DNA of 64,000 nucleotides from Hydrogenophaga sp. (lineage in GTDB: Bacteria > Pseudomonadota > Gammaproteobacteria > Burkholderiales > Burkholderiaceae_C), in the NCBI RefSeq assembly GCF_011772445.1, contig NZ_WVZN01000013.1:56179-120178 (forward strand), written 5' to 3'. The notes beneath the pieces are model-generated. The model worked only from the letters and a program-made list of their open reading frames with translations. It was not told where the DNA came from and searched no databases. This document shows positions 42,740 through 51,975 of the stretch, one piece after another. Both the position numbers and the translations under genes were made by a program. Numbering within the stretch: position 1 is the stretch's first letter; the number at the start of each line of letters is the position of its first letter.

Positions 42740-43810
42740 TCAGCGCGTGATCGCCAGTGCCTGAAGGCGCTGGTGCCGTTCTTCCTTGGGCAGGGCGGCG
42801 AGGGTGCGCACCGCATCATAAAAGCGCGTGAAGTCGCGGCCCTCGCGCTCGAACAGGGCCTCGAAGCCCGGCACGAGCTGGTCGTAGGCGCCTTGCGCGC
42901 CCAGCAGAGCGTTGTTGGCGCGCGCCACCCAGGGGTCGTAGGCCGCGAAGCCACCCCAGAAGGCCTTGAGCGCCTCGTACTCGCGGCGGAAGTCGGCCAT
43001 CACCTGTGCCTTGCGCACCCGCTTGGCGGCATCGTCCAGCGTGGCGTCGCCGTACACCACCTGCAGCCGCTCCCGCACCGAGGCCGTGAGCGCGCGAAAG
43101 GCGCGGCGGCGCTGGTCGAAGGCCTCGTACTCCACGCGCGCCGCCGGCGTGGACGCCTGCGCGAACCAGCGCTGCACGCCGATGCGCTCGACCGCCGTGG
43201 CGAAGGACTCGTTGAAACCGGTGTCGTCCTTCGCGTAGAGCACCTGGTGAGCGAGTTCGTGGAACAGCAGGCGCGCGAGCTCGCCTTCGGGGTAGCGGAT
43301 GAAGGTGTTGAGCAGCGGGTCGCCACCGGCCCAGTTCATCCAGCCCAGGGTGGAGTAGGCGGGCACGGGGTAGACGCCCACCTCCAGTTCGTCGCCCAGG
43401 CTGGCGGCGAAGGCCCGCGCGTCGGCCTCGCGGTAGTAGCCGCGGTAGCCCACGCAGCCGGCCACCGGGAAGCACCAGGTCTGCAGGGTGAGCGACAGCG
43501 GCGGCGCAGCGACCACGTTGTAGACCGCCGCGTTGCGCTCCAGGTCGGCGTAGCGGTGGTAGCTGGCGTTGTCGGGCAGGGCCAGCTCGCTCACGGCGAA
43601 GGCGCGCAGCCGGCGCGCCAGCTCGAGCCGCTGCCGCAGCGCCGCTGGCGTGCCCTCGTCGGCCAGCCAGTCGTCCACGGGGCGCGCCCGCCACATCAGG
43701 TCGACGTGACCCGTGACCGACTGCCAGTAGTAGCCCGCGCCCTGCGTGCGCGCGCAACCAGTGGCCAGCGCCGTCGCCGCGAGCAGCAGCGCCAGGCCGG
43801 TAGCGCGCAT
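42740..43810 (-). CDS. Aminopeptidase-family metallopeptidase lipoprotein
   Basis: Putative zinc aminopeptidase of the COG4324 family, 356 residues. Lipoprotein signal ending LATGC. The zinc site is LLFHELAHQVLY with the third ligand Glu in TGFNESFATAVE about 20 residues on. YWQSVTGHVDLMWRARPVDDW after the signal is the usual family N-terminus. The ATG shares its A with the stop of the upstream oxidoreductase gene (TGATG), so the two are translationally coupled, an odd pairing for a cytoplasmic-looking molybdoenzyme. Natural substrate unknown. Confidence 0.85.
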   Translation of the reverse strand: MRATGLALLLAATALATGCARTQGAGYYWQSVTGHVDLMWRARPVDDWLADEGTPAALRQRLELARRLRAFAVSELALPDNASYHRYADLERNAAVYNVVAAPPLSLTLQTWCFPVAGCVGYRGYYREADARAFAASLGDELEVGVYPVPAYSTLGWMNWAGGDPLLNTFIRYPEGELARLLFHELAHQVLYAKDDTGFNESFATAVERIGVQRWFAQASTPAARVEYEAFDQRRRAFRALTASVRERLQVVYGDATLDDAAKRVRKAQVMADFRREYEALKAFWGGFAAYDPWVARANNALLGAQGAYDQLVPGFEALFEREGRDFTRFYDAVRTLAALPKEERHQRLQALAITR

Positions 43811-45861
43811 CAGTGGCGGGCCTCCAGCGGCGCCACCTGCACGTGGCAGTCGTAGAAGGTGGGCGCGCGGCCCAGGTCGGTCAGGCGCTGGCTGGTCACC
43901 TCGTTGACGTTGGTGCCAAAGGGCCCGAGCTTGCGCCACCAGATGCCCAGGCCGTTGACCACTCCCGGGCGCGCGCGAGAGGAAACCTCGGCCACGCAGC
44001 GGTACTCGCCGCGCTGGTTGAACACGCGCACCATCTGGCCGGTGGCGATGCCGCGCGGCGCGGCGTCGTCGGCGTGGATCTCCAGCCGCGGCTGGCCCTC
44101 GATGTCGCGCAGGCTGGTGACGTTGACGAAGCTGCTGTTGAGGAAGTTGCGCGCGGGCGGCGAGATCATGGCCAGCGGAAAGTCGGGGTGCGTGCCGCCG
44201 GGCTCGGCGTTGGGCAGGTGGTCGGGCAACGGGTCCAGGCCCATGGCGGCCAGGCGCGCGCTGTGGAATTCGCAGCGGCCGGAGGGCGTGGGGAAGCCGC
44301 CCTCGGCGAAGGGCGCCTCGGGCACCGGCACCGTGGCCCAGCCCACGTCGAGCAGTTGCTGGAAGTCGATGTCATCGCCGAAGGCCGTGCGGCAGAGCGT
44401 GAGGTCGTCCTCGGCAAAGCAGGGCTCGTCGAAGCCCAGGCGCGCGGCCAGGGCGCGGAAGATGTCGGTGTTGCTGCGCGCCTGGCCTTGTGGGGCGATG
44501 GCGGGCCGGTTGAGCAGCACGTCGGTGTGGCCGTAGGCGGTGTGGATGTCCCAGTGTTCGTGCTGGGTGGTGGCCGGCAGCACGTAGTCGGCGTAGTCGG
44601 CGGTGTCGGTCTGGAAGTGCTCCAGCACCACGGTGAACAGGTCCTCTCGCGCGAAGCCCTTCACCACCTGGCTGGAGTCGGGCGCGATCGCCACCGGGTT
44701 GCTGTTGTAGACGACCAGCGCCTCCACCTTGGGCCCGAAGTCGGGTGAGGCCTCGCGCAGCAGGTCGTCGCCGATCGTCGTCATGTTGATGGTGCGCGGC
44801 GCGCGGCCGGCCAGCAGGTCGGGGCGCTGCATCTCGGCCTTGCGCACCGGGAACTGGCCGGAACTGGAGAGCAGCAGACCGCCGGCCCGGTGGCGCCACG
44901 CGCCCACCAGCGCCGGCAGGCAGGCCACGGCGCGCGCCGCGTTGCCGCCCCCGCGCACGCGCTGCATGCCGTAGTTCAGGCGGATCGCGGCCGGCTTCGT
45001 GGTGCCGTAGGCGCGTGCCAGGTCGACGATCTGCTGCTCGGGAATGCCGCAAACCTCGGCCGCACGGGCGGGCGGCCATTGCAGGGCGCGCTCGCGCAGG
45101 CCTTCCCACCCCAGGGTGTGGCGTTCGATGTAGTCGTGGTCCAGCCAGTCGTGCGCGATCAGCTCGTGCATCAGCGCCAGCGCCAGCGCCGCGTCGGTGC
45201 CGGGGCGGATGGCCAGGTGCTCGTGGCACTTCTCGGCGGTTTCGCTGCGCCGCGGGTCGATGCAGACCAGGCGCGCGCCCTCGCGCTTGGCCTGCTGGGC
45301 CAGCTTCCAGAAGTGCAGGTTGCTGGCGATGCTGTTGCTGCCCCAGATCAGGATCAGCTTCGCCTCGGCGAAGTGCTCCACCTTCATGCCCACCTTGCCG
45401 CCCAAGGTCTGCGTCAGGCCTTCGCTGCCGGCCGAGGCGCAGATGGTGCGGTCCAGGAAGGACGCGCCCAGGCGGTGAAAGAAGCGCGCGGCCATGCCCT
45501 CGCCCTGCACCAGGCCCATGGTGCCGGCGTAGCTGTAAGGCAGGATGGCCTGCGGGTCGCGCGCGGCAATGGCCTTCAGGCGCGCGGCGATGTCGTCCAG
45601 CGCCTCGTCCCACGACACGGGCTCGAAGCGCCCGCTGCCCTTGGGGCCGGCGCGGCGCAGCGGCTGCAGCAGGCGGTCGGGGTGGTGGGTGCGCTCGGCG
45701 TAGCGCGAGACCTTGGTGCACAAGACGCCATCGGTGTGGCGGTGCGCGGGGTTGCCCTGCACCCGCACGGCGCGGCCGTTTTCCACGGTGGTGAGCAGGG
45801 CGCAGGTGTCGGGGCAGTCGTGGGGACAGGCGCCGCGAACAACGGGTGATGCTTCGGTCAT
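43810..45861 (-). CDS. Molybdopterin oxidoreductase (DMSO reductase family)
   Basis: Bis-molybdopterin enzyme of 683 residues. The N-terminal [4Fe-4S] motif is CPHDCPDTCALLT with a fourth Cys in GVLCTKVSRYAE. Further blocks: YSYAGTMGLVQGEGMAARF, ILIWGSNSIASNLHFWKLA, DPRRSETAE, and DYVLPATTQHEHWD. The C-terminal domain has ARNFLNSSFVNVTSL and GTNVNEVTSQRL. There is no Tat signal, so it is probably cytoplasmic. It resembles enzymes annotated broadly as formate dehydrogenase/oxidoreductase alpha subunit or pyrogallol-type; the substrate cannot be fixed. Start of a two- or three-gene minus-strand operon. Confidence 0.88.
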   Translation of the reverse strand: MTEASPVVRGACPHDCPDTCALLTTVENGRAVRVQGNPAHRHTDGVLCTKVSRYAERTHHPDRLLQPLRRAGPKGSGRFEPVSWDEALDDIAARLKAIAARDPQAILPYSYAGTMGLVQGEGMAARFFHRLGASFLDRTICASAGSEGLTQTLGGKVGMKVEHFAEAKLILIWGSNSIASNLHFWKLAQQAKREGARLVCIDPRRSETAEKCHEHLAIRPGTDAALALALMHELIAHDWLDHDYIERHTLGWEGLRERALQWPPARAAEVCGIPEQQIVDLARAYGTTKPAAIRLNYGMQRVRGGGNAARAVACLPALVGAWRHRAGGLLLSSSGQFPVRKAEMQRPDLLAGRAPRTINMTTIGDDLLREASPDFGPKVEALVVYNSNPVAIAPDSSQVVKGFAREDLFTVVLEHFQTDTADYADYVLPATTQHEHWDIHTAYGHTDVLLNRPAIAPQGQARSNTDIFRALAARLGFDEPCFAEDDLTLCRTAFGDDIDFQQLLDVGWATVPVPEAPFAEGGFPTPSGRCEFHSARLAAMGLDPLPDHLPNAEPGGTHPDFPLAMISPPARNFLNSSFVNVTSLRDIEGQPRLEIHADDAAPRGIATGQMVRVFNQRGEYRCVAEVSSRARPGVVNGLGIWWRKLGPFGTNVNEVTSQRLTDLGRAPTFYDCHVQVAPLEARH

Positions 45862-45945
45862 GACGGGTACCGGTGTGGCGGGGGGATCATAGGCCGCCGC
45901 GCTGGCCCCGCTCCGGGCGCCGCTTGGCGGATGCGCCAGCCCACA

Positions 45946-45977
45946 TATGAACAGCTGTTTATACCCTTGCGGGGTAT
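45946..45977 (+). promoter_or_regulatory. Overlapping palindromes before the LivK-like gene
   Basis: TATGAACAGCTGTTTATA (45946-45963) is an 18-base near-perfect palindrome with a perfect AACAGCTGTT core. It runs directly into ATACCC-TTGCG-GGGTAT (45961-45977). The pair is AT-rich for this genome and ends 30 bases before the start codon at 46008. Likely operator and promoter; no regulator gene is adjacent. Confidence 0.5.
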
Positions 45978-46007
45978 CAGCGCCCGGTCCACCACGAGGA
46001 AACCGCC

Positions 46008-47156
46008 ATGAGACGTCGCCACCTGCTGACCGCCACCGGATCCGCGGCCGTTCTGCCCGCCCTGAGCCTGCTGCCCCGGCGGGCCGACGCCCAGGCCGGC
46101 CTGACCGACAGCGCCATCGTGCTCGGCCAGTCGGCTCCCTTCAGCGGGGCGGCCGAGCAGCTGGGTTTGCAGTTCCACCTGGGCGCCCAGCTCTTCTTCG
46201 AGCAACTCAACGCCAAGGGCGGCGTGCACGGCCGGCGCATCGAACTCAAGCGACTGGACGATGGCTACGAGCCCGATCGTTGCGTGGCCAACACGAAGCA
46301 GTTCATCGGCGAGGGCGTGTTCGCCCTGTTCGGCTACATCGGCACGCCCACCAGCGTGGTCGCCCTGCCACTGGCCACCGAGGCAAAGGTCCCGTTTTTC
46401 GCGCCCTTCACCGGCGCCGAGGCCTTGCGCAACCCGTTCAACCGCTACGCCATCCACGTGCGCGCCTCGTACTTCGACGAGACGGCCGCCATCGTGCGCC
46501 AGCTCACCCAGGTCGGCATCAAGCGCATCTCGGTCTTCTACCAGAACGACGCCTATGGCAAGGCCGGCCTGGAGGGTGTCACGCGCGCGCTCAAGGCGCT
46601 CAACATGGAGCCGGCTTCCACCGGCACGGTGGAGCGCAACACCGTGGACGTGGCCGAGTCGATCAAGTCCATCATGGCCGGCCGGCCCGAGGCCATCGTG
46701 CAGATCAGCGCCTACAAGTCCTGTGCCGCCTTCATCCGTGAAGCGCGCAAGGCCGGTTTCGCCGGCAACCTCTACAACGTGTCCTTCGTGGGCACGCAGG
46801 CCCTGCTCGACGAACTCGGCAAGGACGCGCGCGGCGTGGCGGTGAGCCAGGTGATGCCCTTCCCCTACAGCCCGGCGACGGCGCTGTCGGGCGAGTACCT
46901 GGCCGCGGTGCGCGCCAAGCAGGGCCGCGCGCCCAACTACTCGGGCATCGAGGGCTACGTGGCCGCCAAGGTGTTCAGCGAAGCGCTCAACCGCGCCGGC
47001 CGCAGCGTCAACCGGGAAGGCTTCATCACCGCCATCCAGGGCATGAAGGGCCTGGACCTGGGCGGCTTTCCGGTGGACTTCGGGCCGAACAAGCACACCG
47101 GCTCCCGGTTCGTCGAGCTCACTCTGCTGACCGAAGACGGGCGCATCCGGCGCTGA
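46008..47156 (+). CDS. LivK-like periplasmic binding protein
   Basis: Branched-chain amino acid-type ABC receptor (Leu/Ile/Val-binding family), 382 residues. Signal RRRHLLTATGSAAVLPALS with cleavage after RRADA. Mature start TDSAIVLGQSAPFSG; FFEQLNAKGGVHGRRIELK, SVFYQNDAYGKAGLEGV and a C-terminal VDFGPNKHTGSRFVELT follow the family closely. No permease or ATPase is encoded nearby, so it is an orphan receptor feeding a transporter elsewhere. It may belong with the two following amidohydrolase and peptidase genes (104-base gap), suggesting uptake of an amide or acylated amino acid. Confidence 0.88.
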   Translation: MRRRHLLTATGSAAVLPALSLLPRRADAQAGLTDSAIVLGQSAPFSGAAEQLGLQFHLGAQLFFEQLNAKGGVHGRRIELKRLDDGYEPDRCVANTKQFIGEGVFALFGYIGTPTSVVALPLATEAKVPFFAPFTGAEALRNPFNRYAIHVRASYFDETAAIVRQLTQVGIKRISVFYQNDAYGKAGLEGVTRALKALNMEPASTGTVERNTVDVAESIKSIMAGRPEAIVQISAYKSCAAFIREARKAGFAGNLYNVSFVGTQALLDELGKDARGVAVSQVMPFPYSPATALSGEYLAAVRAKQGRAPNYSGIEGYVAAKVFSEALNRAGRSVNREGFITAIQGMKGLDLGGFPVDFGPNKHTGSRFVELTLLTEDGRIRR

Positions 47157-47260
47157 TCGGCCCGCGTCGGGGCCTTGCCCGACGTCCGCGCGGGGCTGTC
47201 GCGCCCGGCGCGCGCGGCCCGGTCTGATACCGATACCATGCCCGGTTTCGGAGACCGGTC

Positions 47261-48481
47261 ATGAAACTCATCGATTCCATCGTCACCCAGGCCGCGGGCA
47301 TCGCGGCCGTGCGGCGCGAGATCCACGCGCACCCCGAACTCTGCTTCGAGGAGGTGCGCACCGCCGACCTGGTGGCCGCCAAGCTCACCGAATGGGGCAT
47401 TCCCGTGCGGCGCGGCATGGGCACCACCGGCGTGGTCGGCATCGTGCACGGGCGCGACGGCGGCGCCAGCGGACGCGCCATCGGCCTGCGCGCCGACATG
47501 GACGCCCTGCCCATGCAGGAGCACAACCACTTTGCGCACGCCAGCCAGCACGCCGGGAAGATGCACGCCTGCGGCCACGACGGCCACACCGCCATGCTGC
47601 TGGGCGCGGCCCAGCACCTCGCCGAGCACCGCAACTTCGACGGCACCGTCTACCTGATCTTCCAGCCGGCCGAAGAGGGCGGTGGCGGCGCGCGCGAGAT
47701 GATCAAGGACGGCCTGTTCACCGAATTCCCCGTCGAGGCGGTGTTCGGCATGCACAACTGGCCCGGCCTGCCCGCCGGCAACTTCGCAGCCAGCGCCGGC
47801 CCGGTCATGGCCTCCAGCAACGACTTCACCATCACCATCCGCGGCAAGGGCGCGCACGCGGCCATGCCGCACAACGGCATCGACCCGGTGCCGGTGGCCT
47901 GCCAGATGGTCATGGGCTTCCAGACCATCATCTCGCGCAACAAGAAGCCGGTGGACGCGGGCGTCATCTCCGTCACCATGATCCACACCGGCGAGGCCAA
48001 CAACGTGGTGCCCGACAGCGCAGAACTGCGCGGCACCGTGCGCACCTTCACCTACGAGGTGCTCGACCTGATCGAGCGTCGCATGAAGGAAATCGCCGAT
48101 CACCTGTGCGCGGCCTACGGCACCACCTGCGAGTTCCAGTTCAACCGCAACTACCCGCCCACCGTGAACCACCCGGTGGAGACCGCCTTCGCGCGCGAGG
48201 TGCTGGCCGACATCGTGGGGCCCGAGCGCGTGCTCGCCCAGGAGCCCACGATGGGCGCGGAAGACTTCGCCTACATGCTGCAGGCCCGGCCCGGCTGCTA
48301 CGTGTTCATCGCCAACGGTGACGGCACCCACCGCGAGATGGGCCACGGAGAAGGCCCCTGCATGCTGCACAACCCGAGTTACGACTTCAACGACGACCTC
48401 ATTCCACTGGGCGCCACCTATTGGGTGCGCCTGGCCGAGAAATGGCTGGCCCGGCCGCGCGCCACCGGGGGTGCGGCGTGA
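47261..48481 (+). CDS. M20-family amidohydrolase (hippurate hydrolase-like)
   Basis: Metal-dependent N-acyl amino acid amidohydrolase, 406 residues. Blocks in order: REIHAHPELCFEEVRT, GLRADMDALPM, the metal-binding MHACGHDGHTAMLLG, IFQPAEEGGGGAREM with the catalytic Glu pair, GMHNWPGLPAG, and TMGAEDFAYML near the C-terminus. The dimerisation domain lies between about residues 190 and 300. Probably cytoplasmic. Its stop overlaps the GTG start of the peptidase-like gene by 4 bases (GTGA), so the two are translationally coupled. Confidence 0.92.
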   Translation: MKLIDSIVTQAAGIAAVRREIHAHPELCFEEVRTADLVAAKLTEWGIPVRRGMGTTGVVGIVHGRDGGASGRAIGLRADMDALPMQEHNHFAHASQHAGKMHACGHDGHTAMLLGAAQHLAEHRNFDGTVYLIFQPAEEGGGGAREMIKDGLFTEFPVEAVFGMHNWPGLPAGNFAASAGPVMASSNDFTITIRGKGAHAAMPHNGIDPVPVACQMVMGFQTIISRNKKPVDAGVISVTMIHTGEANNVVPDSAELRGTVRTFTYEVLDLIERRMKEIADHLCAAYGTTCEFQFNRNYPPTVNHPVETAFAREVLADIVGPERVLAQEPTMGAEDFAYMLQARPGCYVFIANGDGTHREMGHGEGPCMLHNPSYDFNDDLIPLGATYWVRLAEKWLARPRATGGAA

Positions 48482-49575
48482 TCGACATCCGCGACGCTTT
48501 CTCCCCTTCCTACGCCCGGGCCCGCATCAAGTTCCTCGAAGCCGCCGCCGCGGCGGGCATGGCCATTCGCAGCCACGAGCACCCGCTCAAGGGCCGCGAA
48601 GGCGAAACCCTGGCCATGGACACGGCGCTCGACGGTTCGCCGGATGCGCAGAACCTGTTGATCGTGAGCAGCGCCTGCCACGGCGTCGAAGGCTTCTGCG
48701 GGTCGGGCGTGCAGGTGTATGCCGCGCACGACGCCGAGTGGCGCGCCAAGGCCCGGGACGCGGGCGTGGCGGTGCTCTACATCCACGCGCTCAACCCGCA
48801 CGGCTTCTCGTGGCTGCGCCGGGTGACGCACGAGAACGTGGACCTCAACCGCAACTTCCAGGACTTCTCGAAACCCCTGCCGGTGAACGAGGCCTATGCG
48901 GAACTGCACCACCTGCTGCTGCCCGAGACGTGGCCGCCCACAGCCGGGAACGAGGCGGCGGTGCAGGCCTGGATCGCCGAGCATGGCATGACCGCCTTCC
49001 AGGCCGCCATCACCATCGGCCAGCACCGCTTCGCCGACGGCCTGTTTTTCGGCGGCACCGTGCCCACCTGGAACAACGCCACCGTGCGCCAGGTGCTGCG
49101 CGAGCAGGCCGGCCACGCGCGCCGCGTGGCGTGGATCGACCTGCACACCGGCCTGGGCCCCAGCGGCCTGGGCGAGCGCATCTTCGCCTGCCGCGACGAC
49201 GCGGCCGCCTTCCAGCGGGCCAAGGCCTGGTGGGGCGGCGACGGCGCCACACCCATCACCTCCATCTACGACGGCTCGTCCACCTCCGCCAGGCTCACCG
49301 GCATGATGTGGGCCGCCGTGTACGCGGAGTGCCCGCAGGCCGAGTACACCGGCATCGCGCTGGAGTACGGCACCGTGCCGATCGCCGAGGTGATCGGCTC
49401 GCTGCGCGGCGACCACTGGCTGCACCAGCACCCTGACGCGCCCGCCGAATTGCAGGCCGCCATCAAGCAGCGCGTGAAGGACGCGTTCTATACCGACACC
49501 GACACCTGGCGCGGGCAGATCGTGAGCCAGGCGCGCCAGGCACTGTTCCAGGCCGTGGACGGCCTGGCGGGGTGA
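48478..49575 (+). CDS. DUF2817 family M14-like metallopeptidase
   Basis: 365 residues from GTG 48478, which overlaps the amidohydrolase stop; the family N-terminus DAFSPSYARARIKFLEAA supports that start. Carboxypeptidase-like zinc site: His and Glu in SSACHGVEGFCGSGVQ, a further His in WIDLHTGLGPSG, DLNRNFQDF between them, and a catalytic Glu probably in GIALEYGTVPI. Related to succinylglutamate desuccinylase/aspartoacylase-type folds. With the M20 enzyme it would process amides or acyl-peptides. Function by family only. Confidence 0.82.
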   Translation: MIDIRDAFSPSYARARIKFLEAAAAAGMAIRSHEHPLKGREGETLAMDTALDGSPDAQNLLIVSSACHGVEGFCGSGVQVYAAHDAEWRAKARDAGVAVLYIHALNPHGFSWLRRVTHENVDLNRNFQDFSKPLPVNEAYAELHHLLLPETWPPTAGNEAAVQAWIAEHGMTAFQAAITIGQHRFADGLFFGGTVPTWNNATVRQVLREQAGHARRVAWIDLHTGLGPSGLGERIFACRDDAAAFQRAKAWWGGDGATPITSIYDGSSTSARLTGMMWAAVYAECPQAEYTGIALEYGTVPIAEVIGSLRGDHWLHQHPDAPAELQAAIKQRVKDAFYTDTDTWRGQIVSQARQALFQAVDGLAG

Positions 49576-49694
49576 GCGTGCGCCCCGTTTGTGATCGATG
49601 CGTGATTCCGTTCGGGTCCTGAATCCGTTCCCGGCGCTCCCGGCGTTCAATGGCAGGCGGCGTACTTCGCTGGCCAACCACCTCAGGAGGAATC

Positions 49695-50060
49695 ATGAAC
49701 ATCGAGTGGGATCCGTACTACGAGTTGCCTCTGCCCCGACGGGAATTGCCGCTGACCTGGGCATTCGACGATCTGGCGGAGGAACTCGACCGTTTGCGGG
49801 TCGGCGTCGATGTGAAGATGCTGGGCGTGCCCGATGCCTTTCCGCGGGGCGGCTGGTGCATCCACTACGAGGGGGATGTGTGGTTGGTGTATTACGCCGA
49901 GCGCGGGCGCCGGCTGCGCCCCTCGGTGTTCACCAGCCCGTTCGACGCGGCGAATTACTTTCTGTGGCTGCACATCGGCAGCATGAAGCCGGCCATCCGC
50001 AGCGCGGCGCGCTTCCTGGGGATGCCGTTCACCGCTGGTATGCCGATGACAGCGCCATGA
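49695..50060 (+). CDS. Uncharacterised 121-residue protein
   Basis: Start at 49695 with a very good CAGGAGG. The protein is acidic at its N-terminus and rich in aromatics: RGGWCIHYEGDVWLVYYAERG followed after a few residues by FTSPFDAANYFLWLHIG. No signal peptide or membrane segment. The compact aromatic look is reminiscent of small immunity-type or SMI-like proteins, but no toxin is adjacent and I recognise no family. Its last 32 bases overlap the 3' end of the convergent TetR gene. Confidence 0.6.
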   Translation: MNIEWDPYYELPLPRRELPLTWAFDDLAEELDRLRVGVDVKMLGVPDAFPRGGWCIHYEGDVWLVYYAERGRRLRPSVFTSPFDAANYFLWLHIGSMKPAIRSAARFLGMPFTAGMPMTAP

Positions 50061-50682
50061 GGTGCTGCCGTTGCGCCGGCTCCAGGTAGGGCGCCAGTTG
50101 GTGCAGCACGTGCTGCGCGCCACGCAGCAGCGCAGCCTGTGCGTGGTCCGGCTCCAGCGCGTGGCGCGGATCGCGCACGTATTCAAAGCTCAGCCAGTAG
50201 GTCAACAGCACCACCATGCTGTCCGCCGTGGGCTCCAGTTCGCGGCTGTCGATCTGGATCGCGCCCGAGCGGCCCAGGCCGCCCAGCAGGCCGCGCACGG
50301 CGCGTGACTTGGCCGCCAGCAAACCCTGAAAGCGCGTCTCCAGCAGGCGGTTCTTCGACAGCAGGTCGTTGAGGTCGCGGTAGAGAAAGCGGTACTCCCA
50401 GATGCGCTCGAACAGCGAGTGCAGGAAGAACCAGGCATCTTCCACGTGGCGCACACCCTCGGCTGCGCCCAACAGCTCGCCCAGTGACCGCTCATAACGC
50501 TCGAACAGCGAGTTGATGAGCTCGTCCTTGGCCGGGTAGTGGTAGTACAGGTTGCCCGGGCTGATGCCCAGCTCGGCCGAGATCAGCGTGGTGGAGACGT
50601 TGGGTTCGCCGAAGCGGTTGAACAGCGCCAGCGTGGTCTCGAGGATGCGCTCGGCCGTGCGGCGGGGGGCTTTCTTGGGCAT
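50029..50682 (-). CDS. TetR regulator, PhaD-like
   Basis: 217 residues. N-terminal helix-turn-helix ILETTLALFNRFGEPNVSTT and ELGISPGNLYYHYPAKDEL closely follows PhaD of Pseudomonas, including the EPNVST and ISPGNLYYH wording. The ligand domain keeps DAWFFLHSLFERIWEYRFLY. PhaD controls PHA and phasin genes through an acyl-CoA-type ligand. Here the gene lies just downstream of a patatin gene and near a phasin gene on the same strand, which supports a storage-polymer role. Possible targets are those neighbours. Confidence 0.82.
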   Translation of the reverse strand: MPKKAPRRTAERILETTLALFNRFGEPNVSTTLISAELGISPGNLYYHYPAKDELINSLFERYERSLGELLGAAEGVRHVEDAWFFLHSLFERIWEYRFLYRDLNDLLSKNRLLETRFQGLLAAKSRAVRGLLGGLGRSGAIQIDSRELEPTADSMVVLLTYWLSFEYVRDPRHALEPDHAQAALLRGAQHVLHQLAPYLEPAQRQHLMALSSAYQR

Positions 50683-50695
50683 GCGCGCGTTGTCC

Positions 50696-51919
50696 TCACC
50701 GAGACGGGGCAGCGGTCGGCAGACGGCGCTGCAGTTCGTCGAGCACGCGGTGCAGGCGCATGGCCGCGGCGCTGTCGGCGGGTTGCCAGCGCGTGTCGAT
50801 CAGGCGCCGCGCCGGATCGGCCAGCAGGGCGTGGTTGATGCGGATGCCGTGGCGCGCCAGCTGCGGTTCCAGGCGCCCGGCGCGCAGCTTGAGCAAGGCG
50901 CGCGTGCGCTGGTAGGCGTGCTCGGCCATTTCGCGGCGCTGGCGGTAGCTGAAGGTGTTGGCGAAAAACAGCTCGGCGTCGCGCTGGTCGGGCTCGATCA
51001 GCACGATGTCGGTGTCCGGGTAGGTGCGCTCGTAGCGTTCGAAGGCCAGCACGAGGCGCGAGTGGATCATCGACCGGAACGTCTGGCTCATGACCACCGG
51101 CAGGCCGCCTTCCACCAGCGCGGGGATGCGGCCTTCGTGCGTCGCGTCCGGGGTGGCGTGATAGGGCACCAGGGGATTGATGCAGAGCACCAGGTCCACG
51201 CCTGCCTCCAGCGCCACCGAGGCGTGCATCGTCTTGAGCAGCGCGCCGTCGACGTAGTGGCGGCCATCGATCTCGACCGGCGGGAACAGGCCGGGCAGGG
51301 CGGCGCTGGCCTGGATGGCGAGCGAGATCGGCACGTGGTCCCAACCCGGCTGGCCGAAGGGGGCGGCCTCGCCGGAGTCCAGGTCGGTGGCGACCAGGGT
51401 GAGGCGCGACCGCAGGTCGCCAAAGCGGTTGCTGCGCCCTGGCAGGCTGAACAGGCGGGCGATTTCGCGGTGGATGGTTTCGTTGTCCAGCACGCCGGCC
51501 GGCAGCGCGGCCCCCAGCCGCTCGGCCGCCTGGCTCAAGGCCTTGCCTTGAACCAGCCACAACCAGGCGGCCTCGCCGGCCAGCCGCGGCAGCGTTCGCA
51601 GGCGCCGCGCGAACTCGCCCCAGGCGGGTTGCATCAGCCAGGCGGGGTCGAAGCCATCGAGCCGGGGGCGGTCCTCGATGAAGGTTTCGCACAACTCACG
51701 CGGGCTGATGCCGTTGGCCAGCGCGGCAGCGATGAAGCCGCCCGCCGACACGCCCACGTAGTGGTCGCAGGCATTGAGGTCCAGACCATCCAGCGCGTCA
51801 TCGAGCGCGCACAGGGCGCCGATCTCGTGGATGGCGCCCAGCGGGCCACCACCGGCGAGGGCCAGCGCGATGCGCGGCGCGCGCTGGGTGGTGGCGGTGC
51901 GTGGGCGGGTGCGGCTCAT
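50696..51919 (-). CDS. Patatin-like phospholipase
   Basis: Ser-Asp dyad acyl hydrolase, 407 residues. Oxyanion motif ALAGGGPLGAIHEIGAL near residue 20, nucleophile GVSAGGF near residue 57, and the Asp of the dyad in HYVDGALLKTM around residue 225. It has no signal peptide, so it is cytoplasmic or granule-bound. It sits between a phasin gene and a PhaD-like regulator. It might act on granule lipids or the polymer itself; that is inference. 13 bases separate it from the downstream TetR gene. Confidence 0.88.
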   Translation of the reverse strand: MSRTRPRTATTQRAPRIALALAGGGPLGAIHEIGALCALDDALDGLDLNACDHYVGVSAGGFIAAALANGISPRELCETFIEDRPRLDGFDPAWLMQPAWGEFARRLRTLPRLAGEAAWLWLVQGKALSQAAERLGAALPAGVLDNETIHREIARLFSLPGRSNRFGDLRSRLTLVATDLDSGEAAPFGQPGWDHVPISLAIQASAALPGLFPPVEIDGRHYVDGALLKTMHASVALEAGVDLVLCINPLVPYHATPDATHEGRIPALVEGGLPVVMSQTFRSMIHSRLVLAFERYERTYPDTDIVLIEPDQRDAELFFANTFSYRQRREMAEHAYQRTRALLKLRAGRLEPQLARHGIRINHALLADPARRLIDTRWQPADSAAAMRLHRVLDELQRRLPTAAPSR

Positions 51920-51975
51920 TCGATCGAGTGTAGGGCGCGGCCCTGCTCAGCGCTGCTGCGGTGCAGCAGCGCGCG

